Below are positions 1 through 9,170 of a stretch of DNA of 64,000 nt, one piece after another. The position numbers were made by a program, and so were the translations under genes. The notes beneath the pieces were generated by a model, which saw nothing but the letters and a program-made list of their open reading frames with translations, made no database searches and was not told where the DNA came from. The stretch is taken from the NCBI GenBank assembly GCA_016703945.1, contig JADJBC010000002.1, positions 310,001-374,000 of the forward strand. Direction: 5' to 3'. This DNA is from Candidatus Aalborgicola danicus. Its GTDB lineage: Bacteria; Pseudomonadota; Gammaproteobacteria; Burkholderiales; Burkholderiaceae_C. Position 1 is the stretch's first letter. Each line of letters begins with the position of its first letter.

Positions 1-295
1 GGGGAGCTTTTAACAGCCGATTTGATTTCGTCGCACCGAATACGGAATTACAGGCGAGGCGTTACGGTACGTTGTGGCATACACAGATTGCAGGGGTGGC
101 GGTCGTAGTAAACGGCTTCCGGCACGGGTGTACCCAAGCTGGCCGCTGCGCGTGCCAGTGGCTCCGCGCCAACACAGAACGAGGTCTCTACGACCGTTGG
201 AGATCACTCTGAGAGTGCGAGCCCGCAACGCAACCTCTTGCCAGTGATTTCGTATTCGGCGCGCAATTCCAAAATCGGCTGTTAAAAACTCCCCC
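1..295. repeat. Long imperfect inverted repeat (MITE- or IS-end-like)
   Basis: Bases 1-22 are repeated in reverse complement at about 273-294 with one mismatch, and similarity continues inward: the stretch around 35-65 (ccgaatacggaattac) matches the complement of about 235-262 (ccgaatacgaaatcac). The arms are therefore about 60-75 nt, separated by about 150 nt without a convincing gene. A GC-rich hairpin (ccctcgcccgacgggggcgag, about 293-313) follows the right arm directly. The left arm begins at base 1, so the element may extend beyond the window. It resembles a non-autonomous element or remnant ends of an insertion sequence; the family is not identified. Confidence 0.6.
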
Positions 296-455
296 TCGCC
301 CGACGGGGGCGAGGGGGCTGGGGGGAGTGGGGAGTCTGATATTGCCTCAGGGCATCCTGACCCCCAAAACAACAACCGCGTCAACACCCCCCCAACCGCA
401 GGCATGAGAAAATGCCGGGTTATTCCCCGAATTCACCGCATAGGACAGCACCATC

Positions 456-1560
456 ATGGAAGCAGAACGCATCAACCTCATTGGCACCCAACTCACGGAC
501 CTGAGCGCCAGGACCCAAGAGTTACGGGGGTATCTTTGACTACGATGCCAAAGCCGAACGCCTGCGCACCGTTGTTGCCTCACTAGAAGACCCTACCGTC
601 TGGAACGACCCCAAACGCGCCCAGGAGTTGGGCAAGGAGAAGAAAGCCCTGGACGGCGTGGTGGTGACCATCACCGAGCTGGAGTCTGAGCTAAGCGACA
701 ACCTCGAACTGTTCGAGATGAGCAAGGACGACGGCGACGAGGCTGGACTCATCACCATCGAGGGCGAGACTGCCAAGCTGTCCGCCATCATCGAAGGGCT
801 GGAATTCCGCCGCATGTTCAACAATCCGGCCGACCCGCTGAACTGTTTTCTGGACATCCAAGCCGGTGCCGGTGGCACCGAGGCCTGCGACTGGGCCAGC
901 ATGCTGCTGCGCCAGTACCTGAAATACGCCGAGCGCAAGGGCTTCAAGACCACGATTGAAGACGAAACCGCGGGCGACACTGCCGGCATCAAGGGCGCCA
1001 CCATCAAGATTGATGGCGAATATGCCTTTGGCCTGCTGCGCACCGAGACTGGCGTGCACCGCCTGGTGCGCAAGAGCCCGTTCGACTCGTCGGGCGGGCG
1101 CCACACCAGCTTTGCCAGCGTGTTTGTCTACCCCGAGATCGACGACTCGATCGAGATCGACATCAACCCCAGCGACGTGCGCACCGACACCTTCCGCGCG
1201 TCCGGCGCCGGCGGCCAGCACATCAACAAGACCGACTCGGCCGTGCGGCTGACCCACATTCCCACCGGCATCGTCGTGCAGTGCCAGGATGGACGCAGCC
1301 AGCACAGCAACCGCGACGTCGCCTGGAAGCGCCTGCGTTCGCGCCTGTATGACTTCGAGTTGCGCAAGCAGCAGGAAGCGCAGCAGAAGCTGGAGGACAC
1401 CAAGACCGACGTGGGCTGGGGTCACCAGATTCGCTCCTACGTATTGGACAACAGCCGCATCAAGGACCTGCGCACCAATGTTGAAGTCTCGGCGATACAG
1501 AAGGTGCTGGACGGCGACCTGGACGTCTTCATTGAAGCCTCCCTAAAGCAAGGCGTTTAA
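456..1560 (+). CDS. prfB: Peptide chain release factor 2, with programmed +1 frameshift
   Basis: RF2 recognises UGA and UAA stop codons and triggers peptide release. Translation starts at ATG 456 and runs 27 codons to CTT, meets the in-frame stop TGA at 537-539, and continues in the +1 frame (GAC at 538-540) to 1560, giving about 367 residues, the usual RF2 length. The later frame carries the RF2 stop-codon recognition tripeptide SPF (in RKSPFDSSGG) and the catalytic GGQ loop (SGAGGQHINKTDSAV). An ORF finder sees only the second frame, from 628, which is not the true start. In many Burkholderiales lysS follows prfB; here pepN does, behind a repeat. Confidence 0.95.
525..540 (+). promoter_or_regulatory. 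RF2 autoregulatory +1 frameshift site
   Basis: The sequence CGGGGGTATCTTTGAC holds the canonical elements: a Shine-Dalgarno-like GGGGG a few bases upstream, the slippery CTT codon, then TGA followed by C. When RF2 is scarce the ribosome pauses at TGA and slips +1, allowing full-length RF2 to be made. This is established for prfB in most bacteria; the site here matches it exactly. Confidence 0.95.
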
Positions 1561-1563
1561 AAA

Positions 1564-1650
1564 TATGGCCCCCACGCTCGTCACTTCGTGTACTACGCTG
1601 CCCCCCGAGGGGGCCATAGTCGCCTTGGGGCGGCCCGGCGGCGACTACCC
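1564..1650. repeat. GC-rich palindromic intergenic repeat
   Basis: The stretch begins ggcccccacgctcgtcactt and continues with a G-rich complement (cccccgagggggcc) and a second block ggggcggcccggcgg. The outer arms ggcccccacg and cgagggggcc can pair in a hairpin. I recognise closely similar sequence from intergenic regions of many Comamonadaceae genomes. It fills the prfB-pepN gap and ends before the pepN ribosome-binding site. It may act as a transcript-end hairpin for prfB, although no T-run follows. Confidence 0.6.
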
Positions 1651-1676
1651 CACCACAAGAATTTCTGGAGAACAAC

Positions 1677-4394
1677 ATGCTGCAATTCCGCGATAACGAC
1701 AGTGCCCCCACCGTCATCCACCGGGCCGATTACACGGAACCCGCCTACCGCATCGACACGGTGGAACTGACCTTTGATCTGGACCCGGCCAAAACCCGCG
1801 TGCTGAACAAGATGACGCTGCGCCGCAACCCGGACGTGCCTGCCCAGCCGCTGAAACTGGATGGCGAAGAGCTGAATCTGGCCCGTGTACTGGTCAACGG
1901 CCAAGGCACGTCTTTCAAGATGGAAGGCGAGCGCTTGGTGCTGGAGAATCTGCCCGAGGGCCTTGAGCCCTTTGAGCTGGAAATCTTCACCACCTGCGCA
2001 CCCATCAAGAACACCAAGTTGTCCGGGCTGTATGTCAGCCAGGACTCGTTCTTTACCCAGTGTGAGGCAGAAGGCTTTCGCCGCATCACCTACTTCCTGG
2101 ACCGCCCCGATGTGATGGCCAGCTACACCGTCATGCTGCGCGCCGACAAGGCGAAGTTCCCGGTTCTCCTCTCCAATGGCAATCTAGTGGACAGCGGTCC
2201 GCTGGAAGGACCTGACAATGTGGGCCGCCACTTCGCCAAGTGGGTCGATCCACACAAGAAACCCAGTTACCTTTTCGCCCTGGTGGCAGGTCAACTGGTG
2301 GCGCGCGAGCAGCGCATCACCTCCCGGGCCGGCAAGGAGCATCTGCTACAGGTATTTGTGCGCCCCGGCGACCTGGACAAAACCGAGCATGCAATGAACT
2401 CGCTGATGGCCTCCGTGGCCTGGGACGAAGCCCGCTTCGGCCTGCCGCTGGACCTGGAACGTTTCATGATCGTCGCCACCAGCGACTTCAACATGGGCGC
2501 CATGGAGAACAAGGGCCTGAACATCTTCAATTCCAAATACGTATTGGCGAGCCAGTCCACCGCTACCGATGTGGATTACGCCAACATCGAAAGTGTGGTC
2601 GGCCACGAATACTTCCACAACTGGACCGGCAACCGCATCACCTGCCGCGACTGGTTCCAATTGAGCCTGAAAGAAGGCCTGACCGTGTTTCGCGACCAGG
2701 AGTTCAGCCAGGACATGTGTGCAGACGTGTCGGCCCGTGCTGTCAAACGCATTGAAGACGTGCGCGTCTTGCGCACCGCCCAGTTCCCTGAGGATGCAGG
2801 CCCCATGGCCCACCCCGTCCGCCCGGACAGCTACATCGAGATCAACAACTTCTACACCGTCACCATTTACGAAAAAGGTGCCGAGGTGGTGCGCATGATG
2901 CAGACCCTGGTCGGTAGAGACGGCTTTGCCAAGGGCATGAAGCTGTACTTTGAGCGTTTTGACGGCCAGGCTGTGACCTGCGACGACTTTGCCCAAAGCA
3001 TGGCCGACGCCAACCCGGGCTCCAGCCTGGCGCAGCTGCTGCCGCAGTTCAAGCTCTGGTACAGCCAAGCGGGAACACCCCATTTGCACGCCCACGGCAC
3101 CTATGACGCTGCCGCACAGACGTACACGCTGGAATTCAAACAAAGCTGCGCCGCCACAGCCAACCAATCCAGCAAAGAACCCTTCGTCATCCCTGTGTTG
3201 ATCGGATTGGTGGGAAACAGTGGCGCAGCACTGCCACTGACGGTGCAAGGCGGCACCGACGGGGCGGCCGCCAACCATTTGTTCGTGATGACGGAAGAGA
3301 CCGCGCGCATCACGTTCACTGCAGTGACGGAGGAGCCCGTTCCCTCCATCCTGCGTGGCTTCTCGGCACCGGTGGTGCTGGACTTTGACTACACCGATGC
3401 CCAGTTGCTGACCCTGCTGGCCAACGACCCGGATCCGTTTAACCGCTGGGAAGCCGGGCAACGCCTGGCCCTGCGAAGCGCTATCAACTCGATAGCTACT
3501 CACGCAGGTTCTACGGGGGCTGGCGTGCTAAATGATGCCTACATTAATGCCATGCGCAGTGTTTTACGCCACCCTGCTCTGGATGCGGCGTTTAAGGAAC
3601 TGGTACTCACGCTGCCGTCCGAAACGTATATCGCCGAGCAAATGGACGTGGTTGATCCCCAGCGCATCCATGCCGTACGCGAAGCCATGCGGTTGCAACT
3701 GGCCATGGGACTGCAAGCGGATTGGGAATGGGCCTTTGCTGCCCACCAGGACAGCGGCGCGTACCGACCTGACGCCGCATCGGCGGGTCGACGCGCGTTG
3801 GCCGGCATGGCCTTGGGCAACCTTTGCCTCGCTGCCACGCAGACCGGTGATGCCGTATGGCCTGGCAAGGCCCTCCAACGTTTCAAGGACGCCGGCAATA
3901 TGACCGACCGCGCCAACGCCTTGCAGGCCTTGGTCGGAAGCGGACACGCTCTGGCGAAACCTGCTCTGGCTCGGTTCCATGCCCTGTTCAAGGCTGAAGA
4001 CCTGGTGTTGGACAAGTGGTTTGCGCTTCAGGCCGGCGCGCCAGACCGTGGCGGCCAGGTATTGCCCGCCGTACGCCAGTTGATGGCGCATCCCGACTTC
4101 AACATCCGCAACCCCAACCGGGCGCGTAGCGTCATCTTCAGCTATTGCAGTGGCAACCCGGGCGGCTTTCACCGCGCGGACGCGGCCGGTTATGTGTTTT
4201 GGAGCGAGCGGGTGGTGGAACTCGATAGCATCAACCCGCAGGTCGCCGCCCGCCTGGCGCGCGCCTTGGACCGCTGGAAGCGCCTGGTCGAACCTTACCG
4301 CAGCGCGGCCCGCGAAGCACTGGCCCGAGTGGCCGCGAAAACGGATTTGAGCAACGATGTCCGCGAAGTCGTCGATCGCGCCCTGGCTGACTGA
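1677..4394 (+). CDS. pepN: Aminopeptidase N (M1 family)
   Basis: A cytoplasmic zinc aminopeptidase that removes N-terminal residues from peptides. At 905 residues it has the usual length of proteobacterial PepN. The exopeptidase motif GAMEN is present (NMGAMENKGLN) and the zinc site HEXXH reads HEYFHNWTGNR, with the second glutamate about 19 residues downstream (LKEGLTVF). The start at 1677 is supported by CTGGAG about 7 nt upstream. Unusually, codons for about 18 residues near position 602-620 (SAINSIATHAGSTGAGVLN) coincide with a copy of the dispersed 60-bp repeat, placed after the M1 core in the C-terminal helical region. The reading frame is kept. Confidence 0.96.
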   Translation: MLQFRDNDSAPTVIHRADYTEPAYRIDTVELTFDLDPAKTRVLNKMTLRRNPDVPAQPLKLDGEELNLARVLVNGQGTSFKMEGERLVLENLPEGLEPFELEIFTTCAPIKNTKLSGLYVSQDSFFTQCEAEGFRRITYFLDRPDVMASYTVMLRADKAKFPVLLSNGNLVDSGPLEGPDNVGRHFAKWVDPHKKPSYLFALVAGQLVAREQRITSRAGKEHLLQVFVRPGDLDKTEHAMNSLMASVAWDEARFGLPLDLERFMIVATSDFNMGAMENKGLNIFNSKYVLASQSTATDVDYANIESVVGHEYFHNWTGNRITCRDWFQLSLKEGLTVFRDQEFSQDMCADVSARAVKRIEDVRVLRTAQFPEDAGPMAHPVRPDSYIEINNFYTVTIYEKGAEVVRMMQTLVGRDGFAKGMKLYFERFDGQAVTCDDFAQSMADANPGSSLAQLLPQFKLWYSQAGTPHLHAHGTYDAAAQTYTLEFKQSCAATANQSSKEPFVIPVLIGLVGNSGAALPLTVQGGTDGAAANHLFVMTEETARITFTAVTEEPVPSILRGFSAPVVLDFDYTDAQLLTLLANDPDPFNRWEAGQRLALRSAINSIATHAGSTGAGVLNDAYINAMRSVLRHPALDAAFKELVLTLPSETYIAEQMDVVDPQRIHAVREAMRLQLAMGLQADWEWAFAAHQDSGAYRPDAASAGRRALAGMALGNLCLAATQTGDAVWPGKALQRFKDAGNMTDRANALQALVGSGHALAKPALARFHALFKAEDLVLDKWFALQAGAPDRGGQVLPAVRQLMAHPDFNIRNPNRARSVIFSYCSGNPGGFHRADAAGYVFWSERVVELDSINPQVAARLARALDRWKRLVEPYRSAAREALARVAAKTDLSNDVREVVDRALAD
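3480..3534 (+). repeat. Dispersed ~60-bp repeat, copy A, inside pepN
   Basis: The copy reads gctatcaactcgatagctac, then cacgcaggttctacgggggc and tggcgtgc. It has the family signature: an opening GCTAT/ATAGC stem, GCA, then (C/T)ACG(A/G)GGGCT. It lies in frame within the pepN coding region. Confidence 0.65.
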
Positions 4395-4447
4395 CACGCC
4401 TGCGCGTTCGCCTATTGCTGTGACTCTCACCCATTTGAAGGAAATCT

Positions 4448-5452
4448 ATGGCAAACAAAGTATCTCTGACCCGTTATCTGATCACCGAGCAGCGCATAGA
4501 CGGGGCCATTCCTGCGGATTTGCGTCTGCTGCTCGAAGTCGTAGCGCGCGCCTGCAAACGCATCAGTCTGGCCGTCAACAAGGGCGCACTGGGCGGCGTG
4601 CTCGGAGCCACCGAGAGCGAGAACATCCAGGGTGAAGTCCAGAAGAAGCTGGACATCATCGCCAATGACGTCTTGATTGAAGCCAACGAATGGGGCGGCC
4701 ACCTGGCAGCCATGGCGTCAGAAGAAATGGAAGGCATCTACCTAGTGCCCAACCGCTACCCCCAAGGCGAATACCTGCTGTTGTTCGATCCGCTGGATGG
4801 TTCCAGCAACATCGACGTGAATGTCAGTATTGGCACCATCTTCAGCGTGCTGAAAAAGCCAGAAGGCGCAGGTGTGTCAGAGCAGGACTTCCTGCAGGCC
4901 GGCAACCATCAGGTTGCGGCCGGATACTGTGTCTTCGGCCCGCAAACCACCCTGGTGCTGACGGTGGGCAAAGGTGTGGCCATGTTCACGCTGGACCGTG
5001 AACAAGGCTCTTTTGTCCTCACCCACGAAAACATGCGCATCCCGGAAGACACACGGGAATTTGCTGTCAATATGAGCAACATGCGCCACTGGGATGCCCC
5101 CATCAAGCGTTATGTCGACGAGTGCCTGGCGGGCAAAGACGGTCCGCGTGGCAAGGACTTCAACATGCGCTGGATCGCCAGCATGGTGGCCGACGTTCAC
5201 CGAATCCTGACCCGTGGCGGCGTGTTTCTGTACCCCTGGGACAAACGCGAGCCCGATAAACCTGGCAAGCTGCGCCTGATGTATGAGGCCAACCCCATGG
5301 CCTGGCTCGTCGAACAAGCCGGCGGAGCAGCCACCAATTGCCGAGAACGCATCATGGACTTGCAGCCCGGCAAATTGCACGAACGTGTCAGCGTCGTTCT
5401 GGGCTCAAAGAACGAGGTGGAACGTGTGACGCGTTACCATCTGGAAGCCTGA
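4448..5452 (+). CDS. fbp: Fructose-1,6-bisphosphatase class I
   Basis: Hydrolyses fructose 1,6-bisphosphate to fructose 6-phosphate in gluconeogenesis (and in the Calvin cycle where present). At 334 residues it has class I length. The metal- and substrate-binding motif DPLDGSSNIDVNVSIGT is intact and the C-terminal region has the family pattern (MAWLVEQAGGAA). The start at ATG 4448 has AAGGAAAT just upstream. It lies 53 nt after pepN on the same strand, so the two could be co-transcribed. No neighbouring Calvin-cycle genes are visible, which favours a gluconeogenic role. Confidence 0.97.
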   Translation: MANKVSLTRYLITEQRIDGAIPADLRLLLEVVARACKRISLAVNKGALGGVLGATESENIQGEVQKKLDIIANDVLIEANEWGGHLAAMASEEMEGIYLVPNRYPQGEYLLLFDPLDGSSNIDVNVSIGTIFSVLKKPEGAGVSEQDFLQAGNHQVAAGYCVFGPQTTLVLTVGKGVAMFTLDREQGSFVLTHENMRIPEDTREFAVNMSNMRHWDAPIKRYVDECLAGKDGPRGKDFNMRWIASMVADVHRILTRGGVFLYPWDKREPDKPGKLRLMYEANPMAWLVEQAGGAATNCRERIMDLQPGKLHERVSVVLGSKNEVERVTRYHLEA

Positions 5453-5461
5453 TCGCCGCGA

Positions 5462-5467
5462 TATAAT
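5462..5467 (+). promoter_or_regulatory. Candidate -10 element of the tRNA-Thr promoter
   Basis: A perfect TATAAT lies 13 nt before the mature tRNA 5' end, immediately after the fbp stop codon. No good TTGACA-like -35 is visible at the expected distance, so this is a candidate only. Confidence 0.45.
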
Positions 5468-5480
5468 CTGAGGCTTACCA

Positions 5481-5556
5481 GCCGGTGTAGCTCAGTCGGT
5501 AGAGCAGCTCATTCGTAATGAGAAGGTCGGGTGTTCGATTCATCTCTCCGGCACCA
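5481..5556 (+). tRNA. tRNA-Thr (anticodon CGT)
   Basis: A complete 76-nt cloverleaf with encoded CCA: acceptor GCCGGTG / CTCCGGC (one U-U at the sixth pair, which I recall from other Burkholderiales tRNA-Thr), D arm GCTCAGTCGGTAGAGC, anticodon loop TTCGTAA with CGT, and T loop TTCGATT. The T stem relies on G-U pairs. A rho-independent terminator follows within 10 nt. tRNA genes are common integration sites, and an accessory module lies directly downstream. Confidence 0.95.
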
Positions 5557-5564
5557 ATGGATAC

Positions 5565-5606
5565 AAGGGTTTGCTGCTAGTTATTTGGTAGCGAACCCTT
5601 TTTTTT
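5565..5606 (+). terminator. Rho-independent terminator after tRNA-Thr
   Basis: The inverted repeat AAGGGTTTGCT ... GGTAGCGAACCCTT forms a stem with a short internal mismatch and is followed by a run of eight T. It ends the tRNA transcript and separates it from the RhuM/TOTE operon. Confidence 0.85.
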
Positions 5607-5621
5607 GGGGGGCGTTCTGAT

Positions 5622-5641
5622 CGGTACTTTGTTTTGTACCG
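5622..5641. promoter_or_regulatory. Dyad GGTAC...GTACC, left flank of the RhuM/TOTE module
   Basis: The 20-mer cggtactttgttttgtaccg is an interrupted palindrome (GGTAC / GTACC). A copy matching at 17 of 20 positions lies at 9280-9299, just beyond the far end of the two-gene module. This one is 19 nt upstream of the RhuM start codon, overlapping the expected leader. It could be an operator or one end of an inserted unit. Confidence 0.6.
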
Positions 5642-5660
5642 CGTTGGGAGGTGATTCAAC

Positions 5661-6749
5661 ATGACTGACCCTGGAAAACATCGCTCCAAGAAAACTGAAG
5701 TTTCACTTGTCCGTTCATCTGCGGCCGAGTACCTGACCTTTGTCGCCGCAACGGGTAGTGCCGAAACCAGCGTGGAGATGCGTTACGAGAGCGAGAACAT
5801 CTGGCTCACCCAGAAAATGATGGCCACCCTGTACGATGTTTCGGTGCCAGCCATCAGCCAGCATTTGAAACGCATCTACGCCGACAACGAGATGGAACGT
5901 GATGCAACTGTTAAGCAATACTTAACGGTTCAAACTGAAGGCAACCGGTCGGTACAGCGCAGCGTCGAGCATTACAACCTGCAGGCCATCATCGCCGTCG
6001 GATTCAAAATCGAAAACGAGCGTGCCGTGCAGTTCCGTAAGTGGGTCAACCAGATCGTTAAGGATTACACGATTCAGGGTTGGGCCATGGATGTGGACCG
6101 TCTCAAACACGGCGGAAGCATCTTGGGCATTGATTTTTTCGAGCGCCAACTGGAAAAGGTTCGGGAGATCCGGCTTTCCGAGCGCAAGTTTTATCAGAAG
6201 ATCACCGACATCTACGCCACCTCCCTGGACTATGACCCAACGGCCACGGCGACCAAGCGATTTTTTGCGGCGGTTCAGAACAAACTGCACTACGCGGTCC
6301 ACGGCCAGACAGCGGCGGAAGCCATTGTGGATCGTGCGGATCACAAAAAGGAAAACATGGGTTTGACCAGTTGGGATGGCGCACCCCACGGGAAAATTCA
6401 CAAATACGATGTCTCCATTGCCAAGAACTACCTGTCGGAGTTCGAGTTGGCTCAGATGCAGCGGATTGTCTCCGCCTATCTCGACATGGCAGAGCTTCAA
6501 GCCATGCGCCGCATCCCCATGACCATGCAAGATTGGGAGGTGCGCCTAGGAGGCTTCTTGAAACTTTGGGACCGCGAAGTGCTGCAGGACGCAGGCACGG
6601 TCACAGCAGAAATCGCCAAGGCACATGCTGAGAGCGAGTTCGAGAAATATCGCATCGTCCAGGATCGGCTGTTTCAAAGTGATTTTGACCGATTGATCGA
6701 TCAAGCCGAAATGACGCGTAAACCAACTTCTGGCGATAGCGGAATGTAG
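5661..6749 (+). CDS. RhuM-family protein (virulence RhuM / winged-helix type)
   Basis: A 362-residue protein of the RhuM family (named from rhizobium; a homologue lies in Salmonella SPI-3). The N-terminal 40-130 region has the family pattern: NIWLTQKMMATLYDVS followed by VPAISQHLKRIY, a likely winged-helix DNA-binding unit, then YNLQAIIAVGFKI and FRKWVNQIV. The central and C-terminal parts are helical (RQLEKVREIRLSERKFYQKI). Biochemical function is not established for the family. The start is set by a very strong GGGAGGTGA 8 nt upstream of ATG 5661. It is followed after 3 nt by the TOTE primase-helicase, so the two are almost certainly translated from one mRNA. Confidence 0.88.
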   Translation: MTDPGKHRSKKTEVSLVRSSAAEYLTFVAATGSAETSVEMRYESENIWLTQKMMATLYDVSVPAISQHLKRIYADNEMERDATVKQYLTVQTEGNRSVQRSVEHYNLQAIIAVGFKIENERAVQFRKWVNQIVKDYTIQGWAMDVDRLKHGGSILGIDFFERQLEKVREIRLSERKFYQKITDIYATSLDYDPTATATKRFFAAVQNKLHYAVHGQTAAEAIVDRADHKKENMGLTSWDGAPHGKIHKYDVSIAKNYLSEFELAQMQRIVSAYLDMAELQAMRRIPMTMQDWEVRLGGFLKLWDREVLQDAGTVTAEIAKAHAESEFEKYRIVQDRLFQSDFDRLIDQAEMTRKPTSGDSGM

Positions 6750-6752
6750 CCA

Positions 6753-9170
6753 ATGGATGTCCTGTCCGCTACAGCGCCAACGGTTGATGCCAGTCTGCTG
6801 ACCGCAGCACAGGCCGAAAACGCACGCCTGATTGCGGTGTTGGAAGCGCACGGTATTGAATGGCGGTTGCCGCCGGAACCCATTCCCGTCAAGGCCACTC
6901 CGGTGGAATCGTCCCTGTCCAAGCCACAGAAGGTTGCGTTGTTTCGCGGTCTGTTCAGCGGCCGAACCGACGTTTTTCCGGAGCGGTGGGAAAACAAATC
7001 CAAAGGCAAATCGGGCTACTCACCAACGTGCGCCAACCTTTGGGTTGCCGGACTATGCAACAAGATGAACATCAAGTGTTCTGATTGCAGCAACCGAAAG
7101 CTTGTCCCATTGTCGGATTCGATTCTGTACGAGCATTTGATTGGCAAGCGCACCATTGGTGTTTATCCACTGCTGACCGACGACACCTGCAATTTTCTGG
7201 CTGTCGATTTCGACGAAGCTGACTGGAAGTCGGATGCACTGGCTTTTCGCCAGTCATGCGTTGAGCTGGGGGTGCCGGTTGCCTTGGAAATTTCAAGGTC
7301 CGGCAACGGTGCGCATATTTGGATATTTTTCTCTTGCTCCGTTCCGGCGCGTGATGCACGCGCACTGGGCACGGCCATCATCAGCCACACTTGTGCCCGC
7401 ACTCGACAACTGAAACTCACCTCATATGACCGTCTTTTTCCCAACCAAGACACTATGCCCAAGGGCGGCTTCGGAAACCTGATTGCTTTGCCTTTGCAGA
7501 AACAACCTCGGGAGAAAGGTTTTAGTCTCTTTGTTGACGGTGAGTTGCACCCCTATCCAGACCAGTGGGAATTTTTGACCGGCATCGTGCCCATGGCTGC
7601 GCACGATATTCATCCGACCATTCTGCGTGCAACCGGTGGTGTGCATCCATTGGACGTCACATTCATAGACGACGAAGACCTGAAGGAGCCTTGGAAGCGT
7701 CCGGTTGCCATGAGCAAAAAACTCGTTGGGCCAATGCCCGAGGCGTTGAACGTCAGACTCGCCAATCTCATCTACTTCGAGAAAGAAAAGCTACCGACAT
7801 CATTGGCTAACCGGCTGATTCGCCTTGCTGCGTTTCAGAACCCTGCGTTTTACGCGGCACAGGCCATGCGTCTGTCGACGTGGAAGGTCCCTCGTGTCAT
7901 TGGCTGCGCACAGAATTACCCAGACCATATCGCCTTGCCACGGGGTTGCTTGGAGGCAGCTCAGGAATTGCTCAAAGATAACGGTATCCGATGTGACCTG
8001 ATTGACGAACGGTTTGCCGGTGACACGATTGATGTGTCTTTTGCTGGCAATTTGCGATCTGATCAGGAATCGGCGGTGACAGCCATGCTAATGTTTGACG
8101 CAGGCGTGTTTTGCGCGCCGACTGCCTTTGGCAAGACCGTAACTGCCGCCACCATGATTGCCCATCGAGGTGTCAATACGCTGGTGCTGGTACACAGAAC
8201 CGATCTGCTCCGGCAATGGCAGGAACGTTTACAAACGTTCCTTGGAGTTGGCAAAGGTGTGGTCGGCACCATCAGCGGTGGCAAATGCAAGCCCACTGGC
8301 AAGATTGATATTGCCGTGATGCAGTCTTTGTCGAAGCAGGGTGAGGTTAATGCCCTAGTTGAAAACTACGGTCACCTCATCATTGACGAATGCCACCATA
8401 TTGGTGCGGCTTCGTTTGACGCGATTTTGAAAGCTACCAAGGCCAAATATGTATTGGGTCTGACAGCAACACCCATCCGGCGCGACGGACAGCAACCCAT
8501 CATCTTCATGCAATGTGGGCCGATCCGGCACAAGGCGACCAGTGCCGAGTCGGCACCGCACGATCTGGAAGTGATCCCGCATTCCATCTTCAGAAAAATT
8601 GAAGTTTCCAGTGATGCTGGAATTCAGGATGTGTTTCGCCACCTTGTCACCGATCAGGATCGCACAGCGGCCATTTGCGTTGAAATCAAGGTGGCGTTCG
8701 ATCAAGGTCGCAAAGTGCTGGTGTTGACCGAGCGCACGGAACATTTGGATGCCATTTTGGCTGGGTTGACGAACAAGGTTCCAACACCCTTCGTGCTGCA
8801 TGGAAGGGTATCAAAAAAGCTGCGTACCACGGTCATCTCGGAAATGGAGTCACTACCACCCGATGCGCCACGCATTTTGTTGGCTACCGGAAAACTGGTC
8901 GGTGAAGGCTTTGACCACCCACCACTCGATACCCTGGTGCTTGCCATGCCGGTGTCATGGAGGGGTACGCTGCAACAGTACGCTGGCCGACTGCACCGTG
9001 AGCACGCCACCAAGACCGACGTGCGCATCGTTGATTTCGTGGACACCGGTCACCCGGCGCTGCTGCGAATGTGGGAGAAGCGACAACGGGGATACCGGGC
9101 GATGGGATACAGGATAGCTGACCAACACGCACTGGATGAACAGGAGCCCGAAGGGTTACTGAATAGCTGA
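6753..9170 (+). CDS. TOTE-type archaeo-eukaryotic primase fused to SF2 helicase
   Basis: An 805-residue two-domain protein of the TOTE conflict-system group. The primase part (about 50-330) starts with a cysteine cluster (CANLWVAGLCNKMNIKCSDC), then the catalytic acidic pair in FLAVDFDEADW, the histidine motif SRSGNGAHIWIFF, and the family block GGFGNLIALPLQ. The helicase part (about 430-790) has Walker A APTAFGKT, the DECH box LIIDECHHIG, motif III LGLTATPIRRDG, and motif VI GTLQQYAGRLHRE. A role in detecting or attacking invading DNA is predicted by comparative genomics for the family. No nuclease domain is visible after the helicase. The start follows the RhuM stop by 3 nt. Confidence 0.88.
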   Translation: MDVLSATAPTVDASLLTAAQAENARLIAVLEAHGIEWRLPPEPIPVKATPVESSLSKPQKVALFRGLFSGRTDVFPERWENKSKGKSGYSPTCANLWVAGLCNKMNIKCSDCSNRKLVPLSDSILYEHLIGKRTIGVYPLLTDDTCNFLAVDFDEADWKSDALAFRQSCVELGVPVALEISRSGNGAHIWIFFSCSVPARDARALGTAIISHTCARTRQLKLTSYDRLFPNQDTMPKGGFGNLIALPLQKQPREKGFSLFVDGELHPYPDQWEFLTGIVPMAAHDIHPTILRATGGVHPLDVTFIDDEDLKEPWKRPVAMSKKLVGPMPEALNVRLANLIYFEKEKLPTSLANRLIRLAAFQNPAFYAAQAMRLSTWKVPRVIGCAQNYPDHIALPRGCLEAAQELLKDNGIRCDLIDERFAGDTIDVSFAGNLRSDQESAVTAMLMFDAGVFCAPTAFGKTVTAATMIAHRGVNTLVLVHRTDLLRQWQERLQTFLGVGKGVVGTISGGKCKPTGKIDIAVMQSLSKQGEVNALVENYGHLIIDECHHIGAASFDAILKATKAKYVLGLTATPIRRDGQQPIIFMQCGPIRHKATSAESAPHDLEVIPHSIFRKIEVSSDAGIQDVFRHLVTDQDRTAAICVEIKVAFDQGRKVLVLTERTEHLDAILAGLTNKVPTPFVLHGRVSKKLRTTVISEMESLPPDAPRILLATGKLVGEGFDHPPLDTLVLAMPVSWRGTLQQYAGRLHREHATKTDVRIVDFVDTGHPALLRMWEKRQRGYRAMGYRIADQHALDEQEPEGLLNS

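Noticed and set aside
691..1425. Long open frame on the strand opposite prfB
   Set aside because: A shadow of GC-rich coding sequence; prfB is certain on the other strand. The same holds for the frame opposite pepN (2346-3503).
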